From NCBI GenBank assembly GCA_013388435.1, contig JACAFE010000033.1:1-47417 (forward strand): a stretch of 47,417 nt of DNA, in the 5' to 3' direction. Shown piece after piece: positions 35,155-43,504 of the stretch; position 1 is the stretch's first letter, and each line of letters opens with the position of its first letter. The DNA comes from Nitrospirota bacterium. Lineage in GTDB: Bacteria; Nitrospirota; Thermodesulfovibrionia; Thermodesulfovibrionales; SM23-35. Made by a program: the position numbers and the translations under genes. The notes beneath the pieces were generated by a model. That model was not told the origin of the DNA, ran no database searches, and worked only from the letters and a program-made list of their open reading frames with translations.

Positions 35155-36002
35155 CCTAATAATAAGCCAAGGCGATAACCAGAATATTTTGCTATGACTT
35201 CTGCCAGAATATAAGGCAGATAGTAATATTTTCCCTTACCTGCAATAAATATAACCTGTTGTCTGACAAATCTCAATCCTTCTCCTTCGGATGTTGTATG
35301 CTTCAAAATCCATTTGTGTTTTTTCAATGATGAACCAATATTATAATACCTGCGGAAAAGACTTAAAAGAGAGTATTTATGAGAATGCATAATTTTAGCA
35401 TCCGGGATATAAGCTATCCTATAACCTTTTCTCAAGAGATTTGCGGCAAGTATCATATCTTCATTGGCTCTGACATTCTCAGGAAATTTTCCAGCTTCAA
35501 TGAATTCTTTTCTTCTAATCGCTGAACAGCTATTACTGAAGAAAAAAGTTTTGATTCCCATATTATTCAAGTCTTCAAAGCTTTTAACAAAACTCGTTTC
35601 CGGATAATTGAAATTTCTGGAAAAAATCTCGGTTAAAGAAGCATCCGGGTATGGAATATGTCTTCCGTAAGAAGCTGCTATTTTAGTTTCTGATAGTGGT
35701 TTTATTAGATTTGAAAGCATATTTCTGTCATATGGTAAAGCATCCTGTGTCATAAACACCAGTATTTCAGATTTTGTTTTTTCGGCTGCCATATTTCTTG
35801 CTCTTCCATGATTGAAGCTTTTTCTATCAATGGAAATTACATTTATATTTCTTTTCTTTGCAGTAAAAACAGTATTGTCTTCAGAGGATGAATCGATTAA
35901 GATTATTTCAGAAGGTTTCAATGTCTGGGAAAGCAGCCTGTCTAAAAGTTCTCCAATAGTTTTATCGGCATTTAATGTGGGTATTATCACTGAAACATTC
36001 AT
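35151..36002 (-). CDS. Family 2 glycosyltransferase (rhamnosyltransferase-like)
   Basis: A 283-residue GT2 enzyme opening 'MNVSVIIPTLNADKTIGELL'. DSSSEDNT near 37, FMTQDALP near 83 (a TQDA motif instead of DXD, as in rhamnosyltransferases) and NEDMILAANLLRKG near 180 are seen. It probably adds a sugar to the lipid-linked primer made by the downstream wbaP product. The two genes form an operon facing the RNase H gene. Confidence 0.88.
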   Translation of the reverse strand: MNVSVIIPTLNADKTIGELLDRLLSQTLKPSEIILIDSSSEDNTVFTAKKRNINVISIDRKSFNHGRARNMAAEKTKSEILVFMTQDALPYDRNMLSNLIKPLSETKIAASYGRHIPYPDASLTEIFSRNFNYPETSFVKSFEDLNNMGIKTFFFSNSCSAIRRKEFIEAGKFPENVRANEDMILAANLLRKGYRIAYIPDAKIMHSHKYSLLSLFRRYYNIGSSLKKHKWILKHTTSEGEGLRFVRQQVIFIAGKGKYYYLPYILAEVIAKYSGYRLGLLLG

Positions 36003-36067
36003 AATAAAGTTTATTGTATCATACAGGAAAAAAATACAACATTAATGTAAAATAGGTTATTATTTGA

Positions 36068-36520
36068 ATGAAAAACATAGAAAGACCTGATGTTGAAATA
36101 TATGCAGATGGTGCTTGCAAAGGCAATCCAGGAGTTGGTGGATATGGTATTATCTTAAAATCGGGTGAAAAAGAAAAAGAACTATCAGGTTGTATGGCAA
36201 ATACAACAAATAACAGGATGGAACTTACAGCGGTGATCAAAGGTCTTGAAGCTTTAAAGGTGCCATGCAATGTTACAGTTTTTACAGATTCAAATTATAT
36301 TATAAAGGGCATGACAGAATGGGTTCATTCATGGGTTAAAAATAAATGGAAAAACAGCCAGAAGAAAGATGTTCAAAACAGAGACCTCTGGGAAAAACTT
36401 CTTGAGCTTTCAAAAGTTCATAATATAAAATGGAAATGGATTAGAGGACATGCCGGACATGATGAAAATGAAAGGTGTGATAAAATAGCGAGACTCGCAA
36501 TAAAAAAATGTATTGATTAA
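36068..36520 (+). CDS. rnhA: Ribonuclease HI
   Basis: Degrades RNA in RNA-DNA hybrids. Catalytic carboxylates are Asp14 ([11 protein letters not shown]), Glu52 (NNRMELTAV), Asp74 (FTDSNYI) and an Asp near 138 in [10 protein letters not shown]; the basic handle '[18 protein letters not shown]' and the GHAGHDENE loop are typical. Length 150 aa matches E. coli RnhA. Confidence 0.96.
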   Translation: MKNIERPDVEIYADGACKGNPGVGGYGIILKSGEKEKELSGCMANTTNNRMELTAVIKGLEALKVPCNVTVFTDSNYIIKGMTEWVHSWVKNKWKNSQKKDVQNRDLWEKLLELSKVHNIKWKWIRGHAGHDENERCDKIARLAIKKCID

Positions 36521-36529
36521 ATTATTAAG

Positions 36530-37090
36530 ATGAAAAAAGTCGATATAACAAATTTATCGGGAATGTTTCTTATTGCTGTCCCTGGACTTAAAGACCCTAA
36601 TTTTGAAAAGACAGTTGTTTTAATTTGCGATCACACCAATGATGGCGCTTTTGGTCTGGTTATTAATCGCATTCTATTAAGCAGCTTTATACCTTTAAGC
36701 AGCGGGCTTGATATTAAAGAATGCATTATAGATTTGCCCGTATATTATGGCGGTCCTGTAAAACCTGAACAGGGCTATATTCTTTATTCTTCATCAAATA
36801 TTTATTACCCATCGATAAAAATAAACAGAAACCTTTCCCTCACAACATCAAAGGAAATACTCATAGACATAGCAACTGGAAAAGGTCCTTCAAAATATTT
36901 ATTTACTCTCGGCTTTGCCGGATGGTCTCCGGGTCAGCTTGAATATGAATTAATGATCGACAGCTGGCTGGTCGCTCCTTCTAACAATAAAATCATATTC
37001 GAAACTCCTGTTAAAGACCGCTGGAAAGCTGCTGCAGATTTAATAGGGGTTGATCTTAACAGAGTCGTTTGCCGACAGGCGAGAGTGTAA
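36530..37090 (+). CDS. YqgE/AlgH family protein (DUF179)
   Basis: A 186-residue protein of unknown biochemical role. The signature 'PGLKDPNFEKTVVLICDHTN' followed by GAFGLVINR is at the N-terminus, and 'GFAGWSPGQLEYELMIDSWL' is near 128. It sits 9 bases after rnhA, likely in the same transcript. AlgH was named from alginate regulation in Pseudomonas, but that role is not general. Confidence 0.92.
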   Translation: MKKVDITNLSGMFLIAVPGLKDPNFEKTVVLICDHTNDGAFGLVINRILLSSFIPLSSGLDIKECIIDLPVYYGGPVKPEQGYILYSSSNIYYPSIKINRNLSLTTSKEILIDIATGKGPSKYLFTLGFAGWSPGQLEYELMIDSWLVAPSNNKIIFETPVKDRWKAAADLIGVDLNRVVCRQARV

Positions 37091-37092
37091 AG

Positions 37093-37123
37093 TTGACAAT
37101 TATATACTAATTTTATTATCTTA
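37093..37123 (+). promoter_or_regulatory. Probable promoter of rplM-rpsI
   Basis: A perfect TTGACA at 37093-37098 precedes candidates TATTAT (37114-37119, 15-base spacer) and TATCTT (37118-37123, 19-base spacer). Neither is ideal, but the location immediately before the ribosomal genes supports a promoter. Confidence 0.45.
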
Positions 37124-37157
37124 ATAGTCTTAATATTAGTTACAGGAAGGTGAAGAA

Positions 37158-37586
37158 ATGAGGACTATTTTTGCTAAAAAAGGTGATATAGAACGTAAAT
37201 GGTATCTTGTAGATGCCAAAGATGCAGTACTCGGAAGGCTTGCTGTTAAAATAGCTGACTGCCTGCGTGGCAAGAAAAAACCTGTTTTTACTCCAAATGC
37301 CGATACAGGAGATTTCGTTGTTGTTGTAAATGCCGAAAAAGTTAAACTTACAGGCAAAAAGCTTGATAATAAAATATATTACAGGCATTCAAATTATCCC
37401 GGCGGGCTTAAAGCCGAGACAGCAAGGGAACGTTTAAAACGCTGCCCTGAAGAGATTGTAAAAGACGCAGTCTGGGGAATGCTCCCGAAAGGAAGACTCG
37501 GCAGGGCTATGTTGAAAAAGTTAAAGGTTTACAAAGGTTCGGAGCATCCACATGAAGCTCAAAAACCAGAAATAATGACTATTTAA
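37158..37586 (+). CDS. rplM: 50S ribosomal protein L13
   Basis: Early-assembling large-subunit protein. '[20 protein letters not shown]' and '[20 protein letters not shown]', plus [13 protein letters not shown], are diagnostic; 142 aa is exact for the family. The AGGAAGGTG site precedes ATG 37158. rpsI follows by 25 bases in the universal L13-S9 order. Confidence 0.98.
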   Translation: MRTIFAKKGDIERKWYLVDAKDAVLGRLAVKIADCLRGKKKPVFTPNADTGDFVVVVNAEKVKLTGKKLDNKIYYRHSNYPGGLKAETARERLKRCPEEIVKDAVWGMLPKGRLGRAMLKKLKVYKGSEHPHEAQKPEIMTI

Positions 37587-37611
37587 AGCATGGAGAATAA
37601 AGGAGTAACAT

Positions 37612-38004
37612 ATGGCAGATATTCAGTATAACGCAACTGGCAGAAGAAAAACATCAGTAGCAAGAGTTACAATGGTTCCCGGAACAGGTCAGATAATTGT
37701 AAATGATAAACCAGTGGATACTTATTTCCCCAGAGAGACTCTCAGGATGGTTATCCGTCAACCTATAGAACTTGCAGGACTTACAGGTAAGTATGATATA
37801 AAGGCAAAAGTTTTTGGTGGTGGACTAACAGGACAGGCAGGTGCTGTTCGTCATGGCATAGCCCGTGCGATTGTTGATATGAACAGCGACCTCCGCGTAA
37901 AACTCAAGAAAGAAGGTTTTCTAACAAGAGATCCCAGAGAGAAGGAACGTAAAAAATACGGCCAGAAAGGCGCGCGCAAGAGATTCCAGTTCTCAAAGAG
38001 ATAA
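37612..38004 (+). CDS. rpsI: 30S ribosomal protein S9
   Basis: Small-subunit protein whose C-terminal tail reaches the P-site tRNA. '[20 protein letters not shown]', [20 protein letters not shown] and the terminal [18 protein letters not shown] are characteristic, including the essential C-terminal Ser-Lys-Arg. 130 aa is standard. AAAGGAG precedes the ATG. Confidence 0.98.
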   Translation: MADIQYNATGRRKTSVARVTMVPGTGQIIVNDKPVDTYFPRETLRMVIRQPIELAGLTGKYDIKAKVFGGGLTGQAGAVRHGIARAIVDMNSDLRVKLKKEGFLTRDPREKERKKYGQKGARKRFQFSKR

Positions 38005-38036
38005 TTTTAATATATAAACATTATTTATTTTCGGAC

Positions 38037-38055
38037 TTTTTCATTTCATGAAAGG
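38037..38055 (+). promoter_or_regulatory. argC: Hairpin over the argC ribosome binding site
   Basis: TTTTTCAT (38037-38044), loop TTC, ATGAAAGG (38048-38055) can form eight pairs (two G-U) that include the AAGG used by argC, whose ATG is at 38061. It could dampen argC translation relative to the ribosomal genes upstream. It is weak and may be incidental. Confidence 0.3.
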
Positions 38056-38060
38056 TTGGG

Positions 38061-39101
38061 ATGCTTAAGGTTTTTATTTGCGGAGGAAGCGGATATGCTG
38101 GCTGTGAGCTTCTCCGCATACTTTCAAACCACCCTGAAGTTGTGATTACCGGTGTTTCTTCCGAGAAATCTGAGGGCAAATCTGTAACAGATCTTTTCCC
38201 GGGACTGTACAAATATTCAAAACTGATTTATGAGCCTTTAAAAAAAGAAGATATAATTAAAAAGGCTGATTTATTTTTTCTTGCACTTCCCCATGCTGAA
38301 TCTCAGGAAGCGGTTGATTTTTTCTACAGGAATGGCAAGAAAGTTATTGACCTTTCTGCCGATTATCGCATTAAGGACAGCAAGATTTATGAAAAGTGGT
38401 ATAAAACTCCTCATAAGTTCACCGACACATTGGAAAAAGCTGTCTATGGGTTGCCTGAACTTTATCGTAAAAAAATAAGGAAAGCTTCTCTAATTGCAAA
38501 TCCTGGTTGTTATCCCACAGGCGCCATTATCGGGTTGCTTCCTGCCATTAAGGCTAAGATTATCGATACATCTTACATAGTGATTGATTCTAAATCAGGC
38601 ACAACCGGCGCAGGAAGAAAATCAGATATTGCTTTTTCTTTCTGTGAAGTAAACGAAGGTTTTAAGGCTTATGCTGTAGGTACTCACAGGCATACGCCAG
38701 AGATAGAGCAGGAATTATCATACTTAGCCGGGGAAAATATAACAGTTAATTTTACTCCACATCTTCTCCCTCTTGACAGAGGAATTCTGACAACTATCTA
38801 TTGTAAAATTTTCAAGGGAATAACTTCAGATAAAGTTTTAGGCCTCTACAATAAAACTTATTCAAAAGAGCCTTTTATAAGGGTTCTTAATTATGGACAA
38901 TATCCTAACATAAAAAATGTTAGAGGCACTAATTTCTGCGAAATGGGATTAAAACTAAATGAAAGAACCAATACCCTTATAATTATTACTGCTATAGATA
39001 ATCTTGTAAAAGGCGCGTCAGGCCAGGCTGTGCATAATATGAACTTAATGATGGGATTCGAAGAAGAAACAGGCCTTAAAACTTTACCCTTAATACCTTA
39101 A
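38061..39101 (+). CDS. argC: N-acetyl-gamma-glutamyl-phosphate reductase
   Basis: Third step of arginine synthesis. The NADP loop 'FICGGSGYAGCELLRILSNH' and the catalytic-Cys motif 'IANPGCYPTGAIIGLLP' (Cys near 148) are present, with FTPHLLPLDRGIL and GASGQAVHNMN further on. 346 aa is typical. It is followed closely by argJ. Confidence 0.97.
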   Translation: MLKVFICGGSGYAGCELLRILSNHPEVVITGVSSEKSEGKSVTDLFPGLYKYSKLIYEPLKKEDIIKKADLFFLALPHAESQEAVDFFYRNGKKVIDLSADYRIKDSKIYEKWYKTPHKFTDTLEKAVYGLPELYRKKIRKASLIANPGCYPTGAIIGLLPAIKAKIIDTSYIVIDSKSGTTGAGRKSDIAFSFCEVNEGFKAYAVGTHRHTPEIEQELSYLAGENITVNFTPHLLPLDRGILTTIYCKIFKGITSDKVLGLYNKTYSKEPFIRVLNYGQYPNIKNVRGTNFCEMGLKLNERTNTLIIITAIDNLVKGASGQAVHNMNLMMGFEEETGLKTLPLIP

Positions 39102-39109
39102 CCTGAAAA

Positions 39110-40324
39110 ATGCTTAAACCAGAACATATAGATTATAAAAGCAAAAAAGATACTCCTGAAGGTTTTTTGTTTTCAACTGCTGAGGCTGCAATAAAAAAGC
39201 CCGGGAGAAAAGATATTGCTTTAATATATTCACGGAAAGAAGCAGTTCTGGTAGGAATGTTTACTACCAACAAAGTAAAAGCAGCCCCTGTTAAACTCGA
39301 TATGAAAAGAATTATATCAGGGAAAGGGCAGGCAATTATAGTCAACAGCGGCAATGCAAATGCATGTACTGGCAAAAAAGGGCTGGATGATGCAAAAGAA
39401 ATGACTGAATTGATCGCCAGAGGCTTAAATATAAAGTCCTCGCTTGTCTATGTGGCTTCAACAGGTGTTATAGGTGTGCCGATGCCTATGGGAAGGATAA
39501 GGCAAACCATACCATCATTAATTGGGGGCATTGGGAAAGCATCTCTTGAAGATGTTGCAAGAGCTATAATGACCACAGATACTTTCCCTAAAATCATTAG
39601 TAAAAAGATTAAAATAGGAAAAAGCATCTGCACAATTTCAGGTATATGTAAGGGCGCTGGAATGATATGTCCTGATATGGCAACAATGTTATGTTTCATC
39701 CTGTCTGACATATCAATTAATAAAATTGCTCTCAGTAAAGCCCTTAAGGAATCCGTAGAATTATCTTTCAACAGACTTACTATTGACGGGGATATGTCAA
39801 CGAATGATACAGTACTTGCAATGGCTAATGGAATGGCTAAGAATTCTCAGGTTTTATATGGTTCGAATGAATATGCCAGGTTTTCTAAAACACTTATTCA
39901 GTTAACCGATGAAATGGCAAGGATGATAGCTTATGATGGTGAAGGAGCCACAAAATTTGTTGAAGTTTCTGTTAGAGAAGCAGCTTCTGTAGCAGAAGCT
40001 AAGAAAGCAGCACTTGCTATTGCAAACTCAAATCTTGTAAAAACCGCTATATTCGGTAATGACGCAAACTGGGGACGCATAATGGCTGCTCTCGGGTATT
40101 CTGGAATAAAAATGAGAGAAGATAAGGTTGATATATTTTTTAATAATGTTCAGGTGGTTAGAAACGGAATTGCTTCAGGGAATGATAAAGAAGCTGGAGA
40201 AGAATTAAGAAAGAAAGAAATAAAAATCACAATAAAATTGAAAAACGGAAAAGCCTTAGCTAATGTTTATACATGCGATTTAACCGGGGATTATATAAAA
40301 ATTAACGCTGAATACAGAACATAA
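39110..40324 (+). CDS. argJ: Glutamate N-acetyltransferase (ArgJ)
   Basis: Recycles the acetyl group from N-acetylornithine to glutamate. It self-cleaves between Ala and Thr in 'AGMICPDMATMLCFI' (near residue 190); TSTGVIGVPMP, 'LTIDGDMSTNDTVLAMANG' and the C-terminal DLTGDYIKINAEYRT are conserved. 404 aa is full length. It is unclear whether it is mono- or bifunctional. An acetyl-CoA-dependent starter, possibly the GNAT at 9134-9592, would prime the cycle. Confidence 0.96.
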   Translation: MLKPEHIDYKSKKDTPEGFLFSTAEAAIKKPGRKDIALIYSRKEAVLVGMFTTNKVKAAPVKLDMKRIISGKGQAIIVNSGNANACTGKKGLDDAKEMTELIARGLNIKSSLVYVASTGVIGVPMPMGRIRQTIPSLIGGIGKASLEDVARAIMTTDTFPKIISKKIKIGKSICTISGICKGAGMICPDMATMLCFILSDISINKIALSKALKESVELSFNRLTIDGDMSTNDTVLAMANGMAKNSQVLYGSNEYARFSKTLIQLTDEMARMIAYDGEGATKFVEVSVREAASVAEAKKAALAIANSNLVKTAIFGNDANWGRIMAALGYSGIKMREDKVDIFFNNVQVVRNGIASGNDKEAGEELRKKEIKITIKLKNGKALANVYTCDLTGDYIKINAEYRT

Positions 40325-40345
40325 AATTAATTTTTTAATTTTATC

Positions 40346-40375
40346 TTGACAAAGTTTTTTGAGTGATGTTATAAA
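40346..40375 (+). promoter_or_regulatory. Strong promoter of a putative small RNA
   Basis: TTGACA (40346-40351), 18-base spacer, and TATAAA (40370-40375) preceded by TG-n (40367-40369), an extended -10. Predicted start of transcription is near 40382. No gene on this strand follows for 1.5 kb, so it appears to serve the short hairpin unit alone. Confidence 0.6.
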
Positions 40376-40381
40376 TAATTA

Positions 40382-40444
40382 AATGCCTCGTTATCTCCCC
40401 TAATACTGCTGTCCAACTCCCACGGACAGCAGTATTTAATTTTT
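40382..40444 (+). ncRNA. Putative ~63-nt small RNA with two CUCCC motifs
   Basis: Delimited by the promoter at 40346-40375 and the terminator hairpin at 40402-40436. The single-stranded 5' part contains UCUCCCC (40394-40400) and the hairpin loop contains AACUCCCAC (40415-40423), both complementary to Shine-Dalgarno-like GGGAG. The loop's AACUCCC is an exact complement of GGGAGUU at 19483-19489, the apgM ribosome site. It also encodes a possible 6-codon leaderless peptide (40383-40403). No known RNA family is recognised. It could instead be only the argJ terminator with a fortuitous promoter. Confidence 0.5.
40402..40444 (+). terminator. Intrinsic terminator after argJ / small RNA
   Basis: Perfect 13-base arms AATACTGCTGTCC (40402-40414) and GGACAGCAGTATT (40424-40436), nine-base loop, then a T-rich tract to 40444. 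The opposite strand lacks a good T-run, so it is oriented for plus-strand transcripts. Confidence 0.85.
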
Positions 40445-40498
40445 GAGGGCATAAAATATTAAATAATCTTTAACCTCAAAATTCATCTGAAAACTGGA

Positions 40499-41617
40499 TT
40501 AAATTACTATTAATTCATATTCCCTGCTTCCGAGTCCAAGCCTTTCAGCCTCTTCAACCTGTATATGATAGGGCTTTAAAGATAGATTAAAAATAACATC
40601 CTCTCCCTTTTTAATTCCCTTGTCTTCAGCAGCAGATTTAGGCAAAGGTTCTTCTTTGAGAAGCAAATCAATACTTGCTTGTTCTATTGCAACTATATCA
40701 TCTGACATGCATATGCCTATATCCTGAATTACAGGAACATCAGCTATTGGCATACAGTCGCATTCAGGCTGAATTTCAGTAAGGAAATTAATATATATGA
40801 CTTTGTTTGGTTTAAAAGTACTCAAAACAGCCCTGCCAGCTTCAGCAAGAGAACGCATAAAACGTTTATCATCTTTCGGGAGAGAAAGAGCATTAGATTG
40901 GCAAACCCTTTCACATCTTCCGCATCTCCAGCATTCTTTCTCATCCCATATCATTTCATCGTTTTCAAATTTAATTGCATCCAGAGGACATATCTCCATG
41001 CACTGATAACAAAGTTCACATTTTTCCTTATCCCATGAGAGTTTTCCTTCTCCCAGTGTATGCATAGCTCCTCTCCCACATTTCCATCCGCATTGTCTGT
41101 GTTTTGAACTTACACCTCCCATTGCTATATTCTTTATTGCTCCTGCATACCCTGCCTGTATATGACCTTTAACATGAGAACAGACAACCATGGCAGGAAC
41201 ATCATGAATAACGCTCGCAACAGCTATTTCACCGAGAATCTCGCCTGCTTTTACCATTATACTGTCATTACCGTAAAGACCGTCACCGAGAACTACAGGA
41301 GCTCCAACCGACAAATGATTTATACCGTTATAATTCGCAACTTCAAGGTAATCCAATCCTTTAATTCTTACAGTATCTGTTACAAAAGGCTTTGCTTTAA
41401 TTCCTTTCAATGCTTCAACAACTTTTCTCAAAAAAACAGGCCTTACTATTCTGTGCGCTCCTTCTGAACCCCAATGTGTTTTGACAGCAACCCATTCATC
41501 AGGCTCAAAATATTTTTTTAAGTCAAATTCATTCAAAAGCCTTTCCAGCTTACCCGGCATACTTTCATCATGTTTCCATTTTATTGCTCTTGCGGATGCG
41601 AAGTAAACTTTTGACAT
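40499..41617 (-). CDS. DUF362 protein with two [4Fe-4S] clusters
   Basis: A 372-residue protein: a DUF362 domain (about 1-190, opening 'SKVYFASARAIKWKHDESMP') and a ferredoxin domain with CELCYQCMEICP and CWRCGRCERVCQ (about 200-250), followed by a C-terminal part. Family members are widespread in anaerobes; their redox function is unknown. The strong AAAGGAGG site precedes ATG 41617. It is flanked by convergent argJ and divergent nadB. Confidence 0.9.
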   Translation of the reverse strand: MSKVYFASARAIKWKHDESMPGKLERLLNEFDLKKYFEPDEWVAVKTHWGSEGAHRIVRPVFLRKVVEALKGIKAKPFVTDTVRIKGLDYLEVANYNGINHLSVGAPVVLGDGLYGNDSIMVKAGEILGEIAVASVIHDVPAMVVCSHVKGHIQAGYAGAIKNIAMGGVSSKHRQCGWKCGRGAMHTLGEGKLSWDKEKCELCYQCMEICPLDAIKFENDEMIWDEKECWRCGRCERVCQSNALSLPKDDKRFMRSLAEAGRAVLSTFKPNKVIYINFLTEIQPECDCMPIADVPVIQDIGICMSDDIVAIEQASIDLLLKEEPLPKSAAEDKGIKKGEDVIFNLSLKPYHIQVEEAERLGLGSREYELIVI

Positions 41618-41649
41618 AGAAGACCTCCTTTAATAATTATTATGTTTTT

Positions 41650-41677
41650 ATTATATCAGAGGTGTTATTTTTGGTAA
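41650..41677 (-). promoter_or_regulatory. Promoter of the DUF362 gene
   Basis: On the minus strand TTACCA (41677-41672), 16-base spacer, TATAAT (41655-41650), about 30 bases before the start codon. Confidence 0.5.
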
Positions 41678-41886
41678 TGGCACATCGCAGTGTACTTCAT
41701 GTGTTTTACCCATTTATCCCGACAATCACAATCTCTTCTTCTGTAAAACCGTAGAGAATTTATATACAGGATTGTCAATATGGGGTTCCGATTCTATTTG
41801 GCAATTTAAGGTTTACTCTCCACGTTATCACGAACAATATCTGCATTTTTAGTTTAATTGTCTTGATTTCTCCGGAGTTATCCGTT

Positions 41887-41910
41887 ATGCTTTTTGAATA
41901 TGAATATTGA
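41887..41910 (+). CDS. Possible 7-residue upstream ORF overlapping the nadB start
   Basis: ATG at 41887 follows GGAG (41874-41877) at nine bases and reads MLFEYEY then TGA, ending 11 bases inside nadB. The nadB ATG at 41900 has no ribosome site of its own at proper distance, so ribosomes finishing this short frame may re-initiate on nadB. Confidence 0.35.
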   Translation: MLFEYEY

Positions 41911-43504
41911 GAAAACAGATTTCCTTATAATTGGAAGCGGTGTTGCAGGGTTAAGAGCTGCCATCGAGCTTGCTCCTTATGGAGAGGTAATTGTAGTCAC
42001 AAAAGACAGACCTGCTGAAAGTAGCACTGAATATGCTCAGGGTGGAATCGCAGTTGCCCTCAGTGACGAAGATGAAGTAGGAATACATTATGAAGATACA
42101 CTACGTGCAGGTGATGGACTCTGTAATGAAGAAGCTGTAAGAATACTTGTAGGTGAAGGTCCTGAAAGAATAAAAGAGCTTATTTCATGGGGCGCTGAAT
42201 TTGACAAAGAAGGCTTGAAGCTCGATTTCACAATGGAGGCTGCTCATTCAAGAAAAAGAGTGCTTCATGCTCATGGAGATGCAACAGGTAAAGAATTAGA
42301 AAGAGTTCTATTGAACAAAGTAAGAACATTTTCCTCAATAGAAAAATATCCATATGCTTTTACAAAAGACCTTATAATTCAGGATGGAAAATGTTATGGA
42401 GCATATGTTCTTGCAGGAGGACAAATTGTTGCTCTTGTTGCAAAAGCAACAATCCTGACAACAGGTGGAGCAGGACAGATTTTTGCAAGAACTACAAATC
42501 CTGCTGTTTCAACAGGAGATGGAATGGCTATAGCTTTCAGGGCAGGAGCTGTGCTCGGAGATCTTGAATTTATTCAATTCCATCCAACAGTGCTTTATGC
42601 TCCTTCAGCCCCTCAATTTCTTCTAAGTGAAGCGATGAGAGGAGAAGGGGCATTATTGAGAAATATTAACAGAGAATTGTTTATGAAGGAATATCATCCT
42701 GATGCTGAACTTGCACCAAGAGATGTTGTGTCAAGGGCAATAATTTCACAGATGGTTCGCACAAACAGTAACCATGTATATCTCGATCTTACCCATCTTG
42801 ACAGCAATTTCATAAAACACAGATTCCCCCGCATCTATGCTACATGTCTTCAATATGATGTTGATGTTACGAAAGAACTTGTCCCTGTTTCACCTGCTGC
42901 CCATTATATTATGGGAGGTGTTAAAACAGATATAAACGGAGCAACAAGCATAAAAGGACTTTTTGCCGCAGGAGAGGTTGCATGCACAGGTGTCCATGGC
43001 GCAAACAGGCTTGCTTCGAACAGCCTGCTTGAAGGGCTTGTTTATGGCGCAAGAGCCGGTATTTCTGCAAGAGAATATGGACTGCAAGCAAGAATAGACG
43101 AATGTGATATAGAAACTTCGAATTTTAAATTCAATGATACTAAGTACCTCGGGAAACACTCACGAAATATTTTGCGATTTGATATAGAAGAAATTCGACA
43201 TTCTTTGAGAAAATTAATGTGGGAAAGGGTCGGGATAATTCGTTGTGAAGACTCACTTGCAGAAGCCATGGAAAAATTAGGACAATGGTCTTTTATACTT
43301 AAAGAAGAGTTCAGCACAAGAAGAGAACTCGAGCTTCAGAATATGATACAATTAGCACAATTAATAAATTTAGCCGCTACAATAAGGAAAAACAGTGTTG
43401 GCGCGCATTATCGTTCTGATATACCTTATAAGGCTGAGGGATGGGAAAAACATATAGTATTCAGGAAACAAAAAGAAGAGGTTGTTTATGATTTCATCTC
43501 ATGA
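41900..43504 (+). CDS. nadB: L-aspartate oxidase
   Basis: First step of NAD synthesis, oxidising aspartate to iminoaspartate with FAD; anaerobically it uses fumarate or quinone. The FAD motif 'LIIGSGVAGLRAAIELAPYG', SSTEYAQGGIAVAL, 'HSRKRVLHAHGDATGKELER' and ELAPRDVVSRAI with a catalytic Arg, plus GVHGANRLASNSLLEGLV, are all present. I use ATG 41900 (534 aa); an in-frame TTG at 41894 is possible. nadA and nadC are not here. Its 3' end overlaps pyk by 17 bases. Confidence 0.95.
   Translation: MNIEKTDFLIIGSGVAGLRAAIELAPYGEVIVVTKDRPAESSTEYAQGGIAVALSDEDEVGIHYEDTLRAGDGLCNEEAVRILVGEGPERIKELISWGAEFDKEGLKLDFTMEAAHSRKRVLHAHGDATGKELERVLLNKVRTFSSIEKYPYAFTKDLIIQDGKCYGAYVLAGGQIVALVAKATILTTGGAGQIFARTTNPAVSTGDGMAIAFRAGAVLGDLEFIQFHPTVLYAPSAPQFLLSEAMRGEGALLRNINRELFMKEYHPDAELAPRDVVSRAIISQMVRTNSNHVYLDLTHLDSNFIKHRFPRIYATCLQYDVDVTKELVPVSPAAHYIMGGVKTDINGATSIKGLFAAGEVACTGVHGANRLASNSLLEGLVYGARAGISAREYGLQARIDECDIETSNFKFNDTKYLGKHSRNILRFDIEEIRHSLRKLMWERVGIIRCEDSLAEAMEKLGQWSFILKEEFSTRRELELQNMIQLAQLINLAATIRKNSVGAHYRSDIPYKAEGWEKHIVFRKQKEEVVYDFIS

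Noticed and set aside
37140-37388. Minus-strand open frames over rplM
   Set aside because: They lie opposite an unmistakable L13 gene and show no family pattern.
40383-40403. Six-codon peptide as an attenuation leader
   Set aside because: No same-strand gene follows the terminator within 1.4 kb, so there is nothing to attenuate. The small RNA reading is preferred.
41660-41810. Possible broken minus-strand coding stretch (an Arg/Cys/Lys-rich frame ending HYQK) between the DUF362 gene and nadB
   Set aside because: Only about 40 codons, no ribosome site or recognisable family, and it overlaps the DUF362 promoter. Short inverted repeats there (GACAATC 41721-41727 / GATTGTC 41770-41776, GTTTTAC / GTAAAAC) are too small to call an element.
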